Part shown: one piece after another, positions 23,927-36,599 of the stretch
Numbering within the stretch: the stretch's first letter is position 1
Layout of the letters: the number at the start of each line of letters is the position of its first letter
DNA from: Manduca sexta
Taxonomy: Eukaryota > Arthropoda > Insecta > Lepidoptera > Sphingidae
Reading direction: 5' to 3'
Assembly (NCBI RefSeq): GCF_014839805.1
Contig: NC_051123.1
Location: 7,484,727-7,548,726, forward strand
Length of the DNA stretch: 64,000 nt
Notes under the pieces: generated by a model
What the model was told of the DNA's origin: nothing
What the model saw: only the letters and a program-made list of their open reading frames with translations
Database searches by the model: none
Translations under genes and position numbers: made by a program

Positions 23927-24077
23927 TCTATTCCGTCTATACAGGCAAATCCGTCTATAGAGGCAATTACGGGCGTTCTAAAATAACCTATTTACCTAAA
24001 CGGCTATCAAAGCTGTCCTTCGATTAGAACGCCCGTAATTCCTAAAAGACGGATATGCCCCGATAGATGGAATAGGG
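23927..24077. mobile_element. fold-back MITE candidate
   Basis: Left arm 23927-23980 and right arm 24025-24077 are imperfect reverse complements of about 53 bp around a 44-bp loop. Both contain 'attacgggcgttcta' or its complement next to the loop and copies of 'ccgtcta'. Confidence 0.75.
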
Positions 24078-24789
24078 CCCTTATAGAAATAATATACACG
24101 AATAGAGGCCTAATTTATTCCTTAACTTAGAAAGACTGTGTAATAAATATGATCTTATGGCATACCCCCTAAGGCATATATTACAAAGAGCTGCAGATAG
24201 TTTTCCTAACAATCTGATTCGACGTACTTATCTCTGTCCTATGAAGTCATGAGCCTATCGTCATATCAGGCACGAGTCCTAATCGTAGAGAACACAATTA
24301 TTTTAAAAAATATGTCCCTTCAGTTTTTTATTATTCGAATACAAGACTACACCAAATGCAGATTAAATACTGCGCAGGCGTTTCTTATGAGGCGATAAGG
24401 AAAACTCAGGGCCAAATCGCAAATAAATTCGCTCGCTAACGTGCAAGTGCTTTTAAGTACTCAATATCTAGGACAATCTTAACGCATTGAAAATGTTACA
24501 AGTTAGACAGCCTACAAGGCCTACGTTTTATTTATTTGTTTCGCGTGCTAGTCCACACAAACATGTTATATTTTAGGAAACAAATGTAGCCAAGATTATT
24601 CTTTGTAAAATTTTCTTCCTACCAATAAAAAATCTATTAGGAACAGTTCAACAAGACAAACTGACAAATAGAAAAAATCCAAACATAAAAACATATATCA
24701 TTATTATTTTGGTTCTGGCAACAGAATGATATGAGCGAAGGCAAAAGCTTCAATAATTTTTACTATGCTGGCACAGCTAAATTACACCG
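24078..24789. other. no gene recognised
   Basis: AT-rich; 24225-24300 has weak SINE-B-like words ('cctatcgtcatatcaggcac') but is too decayed to call. Confidence 0.4.
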
Positions 24790-24990
24790 AACTGCACCTG
24801 ATTATAGTGGAGGTGGGTCCAATAGAATGTCGACTGGCGAGAGATGATTAGCCCTCAATAGTCGACACAATTATTGAATTAGCACCGGATATACACAAGC
24901 TAATCCCGGAACGCGACACACTTACGTGGGCCACTATGGCGGGTTTTAACACATTGTGTACGGTGGTCGGTATTAGGGCGGATATAAAAT
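24790..24990 (-). repeat. element D copy
   Basis: Runs from 'actgcacctgattatagtgg' to 'tgtacggtggtcgg'; the same order as 59997-60185. Confidence 0.8.
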
Positions 24991-25158
24991 ATATCTTACT
25001 AGTTACTACCAACCCTTACATCTTTATATATGCATAATATAATAATAATAATGTTTAGGCGAAACAAACCACTGGGTTACTATTACAAGGTTTATTTATC
25101 TTTCGGGATTATTGGAAAAATCACTGAACAGACTAATAATTAAATTTGCATATCAAAT

Positions 25159-25402
25159 ATATACATATAAAACAAAGTCCCCAAAAGCTGTCTGTCTGTA
25201 TGTAATAGATTTTTTGAAATTGTACTAACGGAAGGTTACTTAAGGAAGCTTTAGTTTAATTCTACATTAAGATTTTATGTAAATTGACTGAAATATAACG
25301 ATTACTATTGAAGTGATCCTGTGGTTGAAAAACATCTCGTCGGTTGGAATTTACTTTGTAACACACTGATTTCCACATGGGCGAAGACGCGGGCACAGCT
25401 AG
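25159..25402 (+). mobile_element. Helitron-like element
   Basis: Ends CATGGGCGAAGACGCGGGCACAGCTAG^T-like at 25402, with a GC stem before CTAG. The beginning near 'acatataaaacaaagtcc' (about 25159) resembles the 5' ends at 17270 and 58004. Confidence 0.55.
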
Positions 25403-25689
25403 TATAACCAGGTAATAGTGAGCCAGTGAAATGCTAAACGGATTCAAAAAAATTATGATAAGTGAATTATATGCGAAAAATTCATACAACGTGCATGCAT
25501 GTAATTTTAAACAAATTGCCGATTGCGTGACATTCACAAAATTTTGAAACTAAGTGGTTGGGTCTATTATATTTTCAACTCTTATTGCCTAAAATTTCTT
25601 CAGAATTATAATAATTGCGGTTAAACTAACTAAATAATTTATTAAACTTGCCATTTGTCAGTGTCATATTTTAAAGATTTTTAACAAAT

Positions 25690-25765
25690 CAATGACGAGA
25701 CGAGCAAGCCGCTCGTCTGATGGTAAGTTACACGATTACCCTGAAACAGTAGCAACATTACCAAC
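25690..25765 (-). repeat. element C fragment
   Basis: 'Atgacgagacgagcaagccg' then 'tcgtctgatggtaag' is the A-tail-proximal part of element C in reverse; the rest has diverged. Confidence 0.55.
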
Positions 25766-26282
25766 ACAGAGCTACAAAGTAACTTGTCGCCCTTAGACAT
25801 TTTTTTTGTATATATATTTATTAATTTCAATATTAACACACAGCCATTACAGGTTACACCCAATTCGACTGGCGGAACTATAACCATTTATAAAAAAATT
25901 AAATGCCATATAAATAAACCAATCTGACTTTTAAGATATTTAAAGTATTTAACTGACATAAAAGGCTTTGTTCTGATTTGTCAATTTTTGAGATAGATCG
26001 GAAAATACGATTGGGATCGTTTATTGAAAATGGCGATAAATAAACAAAGATTGCACTGTCATTGAAGCGCCAGTAAGCCGAGTTGCTGCTGTTAGTAAAC
26101 AAAACTTAGCAGTCGAAATCCGTCATGTTCTGAGAGTTAAGATATCATTTGTGATGGTGTTGATAAGTGTTTATAAATACACTGTCTTAATTTAACAGCG
26201 GCTTAGCTTATATCACACTTCAAATTGATTTGCGTCTATTATTGATTTGTGTCATACTCCCTTACTTATAAACGTTGTATAA
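25766..26282. other. no gene recognised
   Basis: AT-rich; the short minus-strand frames are uninformative. Confidence 0.45.
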
Positions 26283-26400
26283 TGATCTGTTATGTTTACG
26301 CGAATGTAAGACACTGAAAAAAAAACTATGTTTCCGGATTTTATCGCGGCTTTTTATATTACAATTTTGTCGCGTCGTTTCGAAGATTGCATCATTCACA
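26283..26400 (+). repeat. element E fragment
   Basis: 'Gtttacgcgaatgtaagac', 'ccggattttatcgcggc' and 'cgtcgtttcgaagattgc' follow element E order. Confidence 0.6.
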
Positions 26401-26874
26401 GTCTAAATAATTTAATTAAGTTTAAATTTAGATTTTTCGAGCCGGAACCCTCACAGGCGTCCTGAAGCATCCTACTAAAGATTCATCACAATCTGATCAA
26501 TGGATTCGGAACGCATAGAGAACAAACATAGAAATATTATTTTTTATCAAACACTGTCTCGTTTGTCTCGCTTCCTTGCGCACTATAATTATGTAACAAA
26601 ACACAATACAGCATATTAACACTATGCAAACAATTACAAACAAATTGCAGCTGAACTTTACAACATGGCATGGTCCGTTGTTTCTCCATGGTTACTAATT
26701 AAAACATCATTTGGGTTAGTCTTTATAAATTACTTCGTCATCTATTCATCGTAGAGTTTTAATGCAATAGAGGAAGTTATGTCAATTAAAAAAGTGCGTT
26801 CATTCTGTTTCAACGTGCAGTCGATGGAAGACTCTTTTCAAACCTTTTACAGAAATATTTGGGCTTTGATTCTT
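26401..26874. other. no gene recognised
   Basis: AT-rich intergenic DNA. Confidence 0.4.
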
Positions 26875-27174
26875 TACTGGTGATAGGTCTCTCATATGTG
26901 AAAGTCCGTCTGGGTAGATATCACCGCAATGTCTATTTCTGCAATATGTAGTCACTATTGTGTTCCGGTTTGAATAACATTGTATCCAGTGTATCTACTG
27001 AACATAATAAAACTTAACATCTCATGTCTCAGGATGGCGAGCGCATTGAAATATCAAACAATACTTTGTAATTCAAGGTGTTGGATAGTGTTTCTGCTGT
27101 TTATTGGCGGTCGTATCGCTGACCATCAGGTGAACGGCAAACTTGTTTCGCAATCCAAAGCAATAAAAAAAATT
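26875..27174 (+). repeat. element C, full length
   Basis: From 'ataggtctctcatatgtg' through 'gtattgaaatatcaaac'-type body and 'ggcggtcgtatcgctgacc' to an A-rich tail at 27162-27174. The 65-codon frame 26980-27177 is element sequence. Confidence 0.8.
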
Positions 27175-27982
27175 TAAAAAATTTTTTGTTTTCTTTTTTT
27201 AAATGCGAAAAAAAGAAGCCCTCACGCCCCTGGGCACTCTTCTTTCCGCACCTAGCCCGTAGCAAGTCAGGCCGTAGTGCGTTTCCGGCCACCTATAGGA
27301 CTTTGAAACCTTTTATCTCATCATTAGTAATTTAAACACAACATATTCCATATTTAATATTATTAAGCTTTACCAATTGAAACAGTTCTAAAAATTGCAT
27401 ATGACTTCCCCTGTCTACTCCAAAAAGCACCAAGGCGCGAGCTTATGTCACACAGGAAAATCAAATAATCGTTACAACACTAAAATCACTTTAACGGTAA
27501 TTGAATAATGATGTAAAAAAACAATTATTCCAACCCGAATAAGTGCTGTTATATAATGTTTCATAGAATGAACACTGTAATTACGATTTCTGCAATAGAC
27601 CTAGCGGTGGTCAAACCTTACGTATCATCTCAACGGCGCAAGTAAGATGAAGTGGATTAACGTCGGCGCTTTGCTTAATATCGAAGACCTTGACCTGGAA
27701 TGGTTGCATACCTTACCTACGGAATATATTAAATATAATTAAGTTTATATTATTTATAAGTGGTCTTAAGAAATCTATGTTTCTGAAGGGACGGCAGGGT
27801 ATTTGGGGCTATCCGTCGACGCTTAAGTAGGCGTAATAGCTTAATGCTGTGTATGACTGCTAGTTTACTGATAGGTCATAACCCCGAATATTAGCGTAAC
27901 CAACTTTAACATATCGTTAAAGCATTACAACGTTACATTTACAAAGCCATTATTGTGCAAAAGCTAAAGCGCGCTAAGATTT
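27175..27982. other. no gene recognised
   Basis: 27200-27300 is a GC-rich patch ('cacgcccctgggcactc'...) in AT-rich DNA, origin unknown. The remainder has no feature I can name. Confidence 0.4.
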
Positions 27983-28225
27983 TGATTTCTCATGTTTACA
28001 CGAATGTTAGAATATAAATAATATTATTTTTCGGATTTTGACGCGGTTTTTTTTATATTATAATTACGTATATAATTGTAAAATGTAGGTAGATATAATT
28101 GTAACTGTGATTTTTCGGGCGGACAACACCCTAGTCTCCATGACCATAAAGCCTGCAAAGTATTCGAAACGTTGGGTTAAAATTATATTATAACAAATTG
28201 CGATAAAATTCGAAAAATAATCCGA
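27983..28225. mobile_element. element E, longer fold-back copy
   Basis: The left half has 'gatttctcatgtttacacg' and 'cggattttgacgcgg'; the right half has 'gcctgcaaagtattcgaaac' and 'gcgataaaattcgaaaa', the complement of the left arm. This gives a diverged terminal inverted-repeat structure. Confidence 0.6.
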
Positions 28226-28230
28226 ATCCG

Positions 28231-28516
28231 AATGACAAAACGAGCTTGCCGTTCGCCTGATGGTAAACGATACGACCGCCCATAAACAGTAGAAATACCA
28301 TCGAACACCTCGAATTACAAAGTATTGTTTGGTATTCCACTGCGCTCGCCATGCTGTGACATGAGATGTTAAGTCTCATTATGTCCAGTAGTTACACTGG
28401 CTACAATGTCCTTCAAACTGGAACACAACAGTGACTACACACTGCTGCTTGGCGGCCGAAATAGACATTGTGGCAGTACCTACCCAGGCGGACTCTCACA
28501 TGTAAGAGACCTACCA
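28231..28516 (-). repeat. element C, full length
   Basis: 'Aatgacaaaacgagcttgcc' to 'gcggactctcacatgtaag'. It directly abuts the element E copy. Confidence 0.8.
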
Positions 28517-29865
28517 GAATAATACACGTAACTAGCGCATTCGATTTACATTTCAATATTTTTGCACGATTTCATAACTTGCGTCGAATTATTATAGCTT
28601 ATAAATATTTATATGTGTTGAGTTATAAAAATTTTATAAAGCATATGCAATTATTTTCATTCACATTTATTAAATAACTTCCTCTTCTATTTCCTAGTTA
28701 CGTCATTCTTTTACTTCATTAATAGTATATTAATTCTTAAAAATGTAGAGCATTAGGTCGTTAGGAAATAACCATGGCTGTTTCCTATGATTAGTGACTT
28801 AACATCTAATTACTACAAGAATAGTGAGTAGTTTTTTTAATGGTGACATGAATCACCGTATATGAAATAAGTTAAGTAATATACTGCAATTAATATTAGT
28901 CATAATTATAACTTTCTCTCTTTATTGTATTTTTCACTTAACTGATGACTTATTTGTCATATAGATCATAAAATCAAGATGAGTAGTGCTTCATAATAAT
29001 CATTGAAATTATTTTTATAAAAAATGATACGTCGTTAGGATTTGACTATGCTGAGCTGCTGAATGAAAATTATGTGAGGAGTGGCATCTATAGTCTCTGC
29101 CTATATTGATAAGATATAAGCGTCATATTATGTTTTATTTTATAAAACTGTTACCAACCAAATTGATGAAGCAATGTCATGGATCGTAATCAAAATTGAG
29201 CTAATGATCACCATTCCCCCATAACTTCTTGGTCAATACTATTTCGAACGAATAAACCAATATCTCTCTAATATTGCAATAGTTATGCGTAATATTATGC
29301 GTAGCCAAAAAAATATATTTTATGTTATACGAATTTTAGAGTGGTAGAGTCAATACAGACATGCTGCTTGGGGATAAAACAATGATGACGTAACAGGATG
29401 AGTGGACCGGCTGATGTTGCATTTACTATGATGAGTATGATCCAAATAAAACCCGCCATTTCTTAATTTACACGATTGTTTGTCTATTCAAATGTTTATA
29501 GGCGTTGAAAAAAAAATATTATTGTGGGTCCCACGAGCTGATTTACAACTTACGAGTATGCTACATAAAAACTGAATAGAAAAAAAAATATGATTTAAAG
29601 GTATCCACAATAGAAACCATAAATCAACTTATTTGTTTTATTGTTTTTCTACAGCATAAACCGTGTTGCGAAAAAATTCCACGTGATTTGCAATCCATTA
29701 ATCTGTATGCATGCCCATGTAGGTGTGTAATTTCATATAGCCCGCCTCGAATCAGCCGTTAATCAGGCGTATATCAATCGTAATTCCTGTTGTATATGCA
29801 CTAATATAATGCAAAACACATTCAGCAAGCTCATAATAATGAACGTAGTATTTTGCTGGTACGCT
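28517..29865. other. no gene recognised
   Basis: 1.3 kb of AT-rich DNA with no repeated block found elsewhere in the window and no exon-like frame. Confidence 0.45.
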
Positions 29866-30078
29866 ATATTTTATATCCGCTCGGATATCGATCACTGTAC
29901 ACAAGGTGATAAAACACGCCATAGTGGACCACGTAAATGTGTCGCGTGCCGATATCAGCCTGTGTATAGCCAGTTCCAACAGGCCGGCATAATTGTGTCG
30001 ACTGCCGAGGGTAATCATCTCTTGTCAATTTATGTTCTATTGGACCCCACTCCACTTACCATCAGGTGCAATAAGACA
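29866..30078 (+). repeat. element D copy
   Basis: 'Tttatatccgctcggatatcg', 'ccatagtggaccacg', 'ggcataattgtgtcgactgc' and 'cccactccacttaccatcag'. Open frames on both strands of 60-90 codons are element sequence. Confidence 0.8.
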
Positions 30079-30599
30079 TGATATATTCTAGATCAAATGT
30101 TATATCATACGAAAGTACAAGACTACGTGCCGCATCACACGTAAAGGAAAGAACAACAACTGAACCGGTTGCACACGTCTTCTTAACTTTACACCTTAAG
30201 CTTTACACTGTAATAAATCATTTTGAACTCTATTATGTACCAACGGAAGTGTGTAATCCGTAGTAACCTATTCCGTATATTACATTCTTAAAATATGCAA
30301 TTATAAATGCATAACAGCTGCATATAGCAGAAAGAGGGAAAGGACAATGAACTTTAATTTTAGGTCAGCATATATTTTTAGTATAATGAAGGTCTTCCCT
30401 TAATAAATTTATGGCTGAAACGATTAAGTATCTAAAGTGAGCTAACTGTTTCATCATCAAGACGACAGTAAGGTTACAAAAGTATCACCTATCGTACGGG
30501 CATTTGATATGATAGGTAAGTATTCTGAAAAGCTTTAACGCTAGCATGTTTTAATTACTTTTCATTTAGATTACTACTCTATCGCATGATACATTACTC
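30079..30599. other. no gene recognised
   Basis: AT-rich intergenic DNA. Confidence 0.4.
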
Positions 30600-30656
30600 A
30601 CACACACGCGCACTTTCACACACGCATGCATGCACGCACGCACGCACACACACACA
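30600..30656. repeat. CA/GCAC microsatellite
   Basis: Alternating CACA and GCAC/GCAT units; it continues into the reverse SINE-B and is probably its expanded tail. Confidence 0.85.
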
Positions 30657-30861
30657 TTATGCGTTTTATCTCCGAAGAAATGAGCAGGGCCGCAACTAAT
30701 TCACTTTCTTTGCATAGTGTGTTTTCCACCCTATCGCCATATCGGGCTGAAATACCTGACTTCGGGCTGATACCGAGTAGAAAAACCCAATATCCTTGTG
30801 CCCTACCCGGAATTCTAACCCGAGAGCTTGGGAAGATAGTACACTTAAGCCACCGAGGTTG
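30657..30861 (-). repeat. SINE-B copy
   Basis: 'Tctccgaagaaatgagcagg', 'ccatatcgggctgaaata', 'gagtagaaaaacccaat' and a head near 30850 ('taagccaccgagg'). The 107- and 130-codon frames here are SINE sequence. Confidence 0.8.
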
Positions 30862-31300
30862 GCATACTTGCACCGTTTTAAAATACATAGGTGACGAAGG
30901 TGGGACTTGGATGTCGCAAGAGGGCGTCAGTTTCAAACATATGCAATAGAAAGGAAACACGCAACATTTTAGTGGAAACAATGCTTGTAGAAACAAGTTT
31001 ATTGTCACATTTGTCTATATACAGGGTAACTGACATGCTAAATGAAACCACTTGCTACATACGTATTTTCTGGAAAATAGCACTTTACAATAAATAACTT
31101 AAACTGTAGATGTAAAACAAAAAAGGTTATTTCCAACAAAAAAAAGTAAGTATAATTTTACACGCTCTAATGCCACTACAACTATTTTAAGAGAATTCGA
31201 CGTAGCGGCATCGTCACCCATTCACTCCAAAATACTCAAATGCCATATTTGCACTAAATAAGAGAATAGTTAAGAAATCTGAAAATTTTAAATGTGATTT
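30862..31300. other. no gene recognised
   Basis: AT-rich. Confidence 0.4.
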
Positions 31301-31385
31301 ATCTGTGGCGGTACAATCGATGCATACACCGCACCAACTATCTGTTCCCTTACAGTGGCGTCAACCTTTACGCCGCTAAATATTT
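31301..31385 (+). repeat. short element shared with the 43.7-44.1 kb duplication
   Basis: 'Ggcggtacaat' followed about 50 bp later by 'acagtggcgtcaacc' and 'cgccgctaaat', in the same order as in each 183-bp unit at 43744-44109. Confidence 0.5.
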
Positions 31386-31732
31386 GTTATTCACGGATGA
31401 TTTTTGGCACAATGTTAGCAGAGTCAAAGACGAGTATGTGGTTTATGTCCCTGTATAAATGTAGACACAATGGTAGTTTACATAAGGTGACCGACTTGAA
31501 TACTCGCCATCCTGTCGCCGTCACATCCGCCATTCCAAAGTTTGGTGCGTATTGGTCAACGAAAACATAAATGGCATAAGTAGGTACAGTATGATCTGTT
31601 TCAAGTCGGTTTCATATTATATAATTTTTGTACAGCGGTAAAAAAAACGTTACTTCTGGGTTCTTTTTTGCACGCAATTTTTTTATTATTAGGAGGAGAA
31701 GTGGCTACTTAATGTAGATTGAATCCTCATAG
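31386..31732. other. no gene recognised
   Basis: The 71-codon frame 31355-31570 partly overlaps the short repeat and has no recognisable domain. Confidence 0.4.
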
Positions 31733-32106
31733 ACGAAAATTCGGCCACGGCGGCCGATCTCTGTTGAGATTGGCGCAGGTACGCAGGAAATATTATAGTG
31801 CATAAGTGTGTATACAATACACAGGTGCACTCTCTGCTCCTTCACTCTCATAGTTCGGTGTGACGGCAATCCGACACGACTGGAGAGAGATCAGGCGCAG
31901 GACCAACGGCTTTACGTGGTCTCCGGGGCACATGAGTATTACATCGCCAACTTCCTGACTCCGAGCTGCGACTGAGTAATGATTTTTTTAAGATGGAAAA
32001 TCCGTCACAATTATTTTGGCCCGACCCGGGATTCGAACCCAAGACCTCAGCGCAGTAATCATACTCGTAACGTGTGGAATTACAACTACTCTACCGAGGA
32101 GGTCGA
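31733..32106 (-). repeat. SINE-F, full length
   Basis: On the minus strand a tRNA-like head ('cctcggtagagtagttg', box B 'gggttcgaatcccggg' near 32040) is followed by a body distinct from SINE-B that recurs at 2349-2480. About 375 bp. The head resembles that of SINE-B, so the two may share an ancestor. Confidence 0.75.
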
Positions 32107-32756
32107 CCAGCATAGTGTGCCACTAAATACATGATATTACAAAAGTCATTTTGTGTATACTTACTTGCTAACCCAAAAGTGTGCATCTGTCTTTTATAAA
32201 TTATTTATATTATTAAATAAAATGATGGTTACGCCATACTTCCAGTCGCGGCCTCAATTGTAAATTAGTAAATTACCATTCATAACTCGAACTTTAACAT
32301 TTGATCTAATGAACGCCAGCGAACTGTACAGTATTTTCAACATTGTAATTTTGTTTGAAAGTACATAAACATTGTATGCATTGTAACATTTATTGGGGGT
32401 TTTTAAGTGTTGTAAATGTAATAACGAGTTTTTGAGTAATCGTGGCGTGTATAACCAAGTGAATATCGTATGCCTCCAAGCAGGTACAGACTTCATAATA
32501 CTATATTTTGCTTGGAGTTTTCCGCGCCTTAAACGCCTTTTCTAGGATAGAAGGCTTAGGGCCAGCGCATATATGCGCAGCGCAGAGATTATTTACTTTC
32601 AAACAATTCTCGACATTTTCATCATTGAAATAATATTTAAAATTAAGTAACTAAATAATGTAATGGAAACTTAAACTCAAACATCCCATTAGCTTTCCTG
32701 TTTTAAAAGTAGAACAGGTCAATAAGCAAATGACTCATATTATAATATTACAACGT
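32107..32756. other. no gene recognised
   Basis: AT-rich intergenic DNA. Confidence 0.4.
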
Positions 32757-33061
32757 TTTTTTATTGCTTTGAATGACGAGACGAGCTTACCGTTCGCCTG
32801 ATGGTAAGCGATACGGCCGCCCATAAACAGTAAAAACACCATCCAACACCGTGAATTACAAAGTATTGTTTGGTATTCCAGTGCGCTCGCCATCCTGAGA
32901 TATGAGATGTTGTCACATTATGTCCAGTAGTTACACTGGCTACAATGTCCTTCAAACTGGAACACAACAGTCACTACACACTGCTGGTTGGCAGCAGAAA
33001 AAGACATTGCGGTGGTACCTATCCAAGCGGACTCTCACATATGAGAAACCTACCACCAGTA
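32757..33061 (-). repeat. element C, full length
   Basis: T-rich start (tail complement), 'atgacgagacgagcttaccg' to 'tatgagaaacctaccacc'. One of the best-kept copies. Confidence 0.85.
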
Positions 33062-33485
33062 AAACTATAATAGGATTTCAGCACAATACAAATGCATTTT
33101 ACATCGCTCACAGTAAACACGCTCAAAAGTTCCCAACACCTAAACAGCTATTTCCCAACGATCAAAATGATTTTTCACATTGATTTTATTTATGTAACGC
33201 GCCTATACATGTTTGCGACACTATCGATGTGGCAACCATACAAAGAGTTCTAACAACGGCCACGTTCTCACAAATTATAAAAACGCTGCATACAACGAGG
33301 TGAACAATATTGATCTTGGTGTTTAGTTCTCCTAATGTATGATTAATAGAATTAAAGTTAATTACCGTGCCTATACGTAAAATACCCGGTAAATAAATTG
33401 AGCACACTGCCGCGTGGTGAATGTTTATACGTCAGTATCTTCAGGCCTTGTTTCACAAGTTTCAAGCCATATTAAGGTTGTATTC
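33062..33485. other. no gene recognised
   Basis: AT-rich; chance frames only. Confidence 0.4.
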
Positions 33486-33741
33486 ATGTCGATTCCTGCC
33501 GCCAAGTAGTAGTGTGTAGTCACGGTTGTGTTCCGGTTTGAAGAACATTGTAGCCAGTATAACTACTGGACATATTGAGACGTAACATCTCACGTCTCAG
33601 GATGGTGAGCCCAGTGGAATATTAACAATACTTTGTAATTCAAGGTGTTGGATGGAGTTACTACAGTTTATGGGCGGTCGTATCGCTTACCATCAGGTGA
33701 ACGGCAAGCTCGTCTCGTTATTCAAAACAATAAAAAAAATA
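33486..33741 (+). repeat. element C, 5' truncated
   Basis: Starts inside the element at 'cctgccgccaagtagtag' and ends in an A-rich tail. It is inverted relative to the copy at 32757, so the two could pair. Confidence 0.8.
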
Positions 33742-34000
33742 TATAACAGTAAACGTATTAAACAGCTAATGTAGATAGTACTAATTTTATTGCCATTTAT
33801 TTGGGAGTGTAAATTAGTATGACTTTATATTTTGGTCGGCTTATATATGTGACGAGAAGCATTAACTCAGGAAGTCCTGAAACAGACCCTTATTTATAGG
33901 ACGAGTTAATTGACTAGTACCTATGCCTAAAATTTTTCTTTCAGGTATATAAATGTAGTTCAAATAAATAATTTTAAATAAATAAATATTTTTCCCGATG
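33742..34000. other. no gene recognised
   Basis: AT-rich spacer between element C and the LINE remnant. Confidence 0.4.
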
Positions 34001-34005
34001 CACGA

Positions 34006-34155
34006 AGGGTCTGAAAGGCCACGAACTGGCAAGCACAACGTAGGACGTCCACGCACAAGGTGGACGGATGACTTTATAAAAGTCGGATGGATGCTTGGTT
34101 GATGTAGATATATGTTCAGCAGTGAACATTGTGGCTGATGATGATAATGATGATA
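34006..34155 (+). pseudogene. RTE-like LINE 3' end remnant
   Basis: Translates as RPRTGKHNVGRPRTRWTDDF then IKVGWMLG and stop, the conserved C-terminal tail of RTE-type reverse transcriptases, as at 60369-60545 but with an internal deletion. It is followed by 'ttcagcagtgaacattgtgg' and a GATGAT-rich tail (34134-34157). Confidence 0.7.
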
Positions 34156-34157
34156 TA

Positions 34158-35689
34158 TCTTTACAATGTAATAAGAACATAAAAAATATCAATTCACAAC
34201 CAAAAACGAGCAGGTAGTATATCAACAATTCGAATCAGACAGCGAAATTAAATCACATAATAACAATTATTACATAAAATTCTACATCGAAATTTATTTT
34301 TAATTACGAGTAATGTGTTATATAACAACCGTAATGCAGATATAACCAAACTAACAGTTGATAAACGGAAGTTTCAAATCGCTGCACTGGCCTACTTTTA
34401 CAAGGTCATATATTAAAGTGAATATTTGTTGCTAAAATTAGATTAAAAAAATTCATGTCGGTAAAAATTAAAATCGACAATAATTTATGGTTCCTCCTTT
34501 ATTTATCTGACGAAATAATTGGAAATATTCACTGACAAAAACTTAGAATGATGTTATATATAATTTAATTTGCACATCAAATATAACATACAGTGTTGTA
34601 ATATGGGACCACCGTAATGGCATTATTGGACACAGATTCCAATAGAGGAAGACAGATACATAATTTATCTACATAATATCTACTATTATTAATAATTGTT
34701 CATGATTTAAAATTCACGATTTTATTGTTTATGGCGCATTTCATAAAATGAACAATCTCTTCGTATCTTCTCTAAAATAAGACAGCTTATACAATAAATA
34801 ATTTAAAACAAAAACCAACAAAAAAAAAAATCAAATAACACTCCAATAACGTAAACGTTGACACAGTTCTCAAGAAACCTTAACGATTTATGTTCAAGTC
34901 ACAACCTCGAGAGAGAGCACGGTCAAAGAAGACACCATGAGAATGCAGGCTGCAACGCAACACGTTGCGTGGCGGTTTGCGTTGCGTAATCGTTACGTTA
35001 TAACCCCTTATACGGTTAGTCTCGTAAAAGTTAAACTGTGCAGTAATGTATACTTTGATGAATTTATAAAATGTTCATAGTTGGATATTTCCGGATGAGC
35101 ACATCGAAGGGCTGAAGCGCGACTAGAAGATGTCCAGTCTTAGCTCAAGTTAAATATCTACTGTCCAGTTTCTACAGTCGCCGTGGCCGAAAACGGCTAG
35201 GAAGACATCATTTCCGGATAGACGAGGAACAGGATGCGTTGGGGTAACACCGGGTCACGGGGTATTCTCCTAACTTCAATATTACTGCTAAACTCAACAA
35301 TATTTCCTAATACCGACAAGACAGCCGGATATACGATATTTTATTGTACCACATTTGTTTGCTACTGTGTTAATTTTAGTTAAATTTTCGCAGTAATCTT
35401 GAAATAGCAGCAATACTTCGTAATCCGGTATTATCCTAACACACCATATATCCCCATAAAAAAATAAATGAATTTGACACAAATTCCAATCCCGAGCAAC
35501 TCAGCCATTCTGCACCGAAACACCCAATTAATATTGCACCATCGGGTTATCGAATCCCGAAATCCATCAAGTTTCTGATAAGTTTTACATGAGAACCGCC
35601 GAATTTACGTGATGTTGCTAACATGAAACACCAACACTTTTAGGAGCTAAAATCATTGTATAGTGTTGCTAGTATATGAATGAACTGCT
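34158..35689. other. no gene recognised
   Basis: 1.5 kb, AT-rich. 34955-35000 has an ACGCAACACGTTGCGT-type palindrome within a slightly GC-richer patch. Confidence 0.45.
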
Positions 35690-35875
35690 CTAGCAATAAA
35701 AAAAAATCATCTTTATCATACCCTGTACTTTATACCTTGAACCGATTTTGGAAAGAGTAACACTAGAGTTTCTTGCCCGTTCATCTCTGGTGAGAACTGG
35801 TGGTAGAGTTAATATTGACGAAATCTAAATAATGTATAAAATTTAACAATTTCAAATAACCTATCTCATTTTATA
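35690..35875 (+). repeat. element G (LINE-type 3' tail)
   Basis: 'Tttggaaagagtaacacta', 'gagtttcttgcccgttcatc', 'ggtggtagagttaatattga' and 'aaatctaaataatgtat', then 'ttcaaataacctatctcatt'. Reverse of 12500-12665. Confidence 0.65.
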
Positions 35876-35916
35876 TTTAATTTAATATTTGGAATTTTTA
35901 CATTTATTTTATAAAA

Positions 35917-36410
35917 TAAAGCCAATTTGAGAATAGAACGGACTGTCGAGACGAAGGTCCGTAGGTTTAAAAGCCAAGGCACACAACTCTGACTTTTCCA
36001 AATTGTATGTGTATTATTTATCAATTAAAGTTCACTTTATCGCTTTATGTAATGAATTAAGAAATAATTCTACAGTAAAATATCGAAGATCTGTGATGCC
36101 GGCAAACCCGCACTACACCGAAGTGATCATTTTGTTTTTTATTATTTTGACTTCAAACAGTAATGATCCTACGAAATATGTTACATAAAAATTAAAATTT
36201 TAATATAATAGACCTACAGTGCCGAACAGTTAGTATTTAAGATTTAGTTTAGTTATTAATTTGGAACTTCACATATTGGAGTAGTAAATATCACTATATT
36301 TTATTATAAAATCTTATTATCTGTGATGGTCAAAGGCCTAATCCCTTTCAGAAGTGGAGAAGTCCCCTGCCCACAGTATATAATACAGAGCTGGTACTAT
36401 TATTTTTATA
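35917..36410 (+). repeat. SINE-A split by about 195 bp of foreign DNA
   Basis: SINE-A head and body at 35917-36125; the distal part resumes at about 36322 ('ggtcaaaggcctaatccc') and ends at the tail. The AT-rich stretch between is absent from other copies and is bordered on each side by GTGAT, compatible with a 5-bp target duplication. Confidence 0.55.
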
Positions 36411-36599
36411 CTAAAAACTAGAAACTTTTTTATACAAGGCGACATGCAAAAATCAAATACCATTCCTATAACTACCGAGTTAGTATTCTCCACTTACGCA
36501 ATGCTCGTTTAGTCAATTTATTTCCATTTTAAAATATTATCAAATATCGTTAATACTACTTATGTAATTAACTTATTATTAAATTCATACTTAAATATA
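36411..36599. other. short AT-rich spacer
   Basis: No feature recognised. Confidence 0.4.

Noticed and set aside
27195..27300. GC-rich patch with a 63-codon minus frame
   Set aside because: No domain, no splice sites and no second copy to define it; could not be supported as a gene or an element.
30616..31008. 130-codon minus-strand open frame
   Set aside because: Made of SINE-B plus CA-rich microsatellite.
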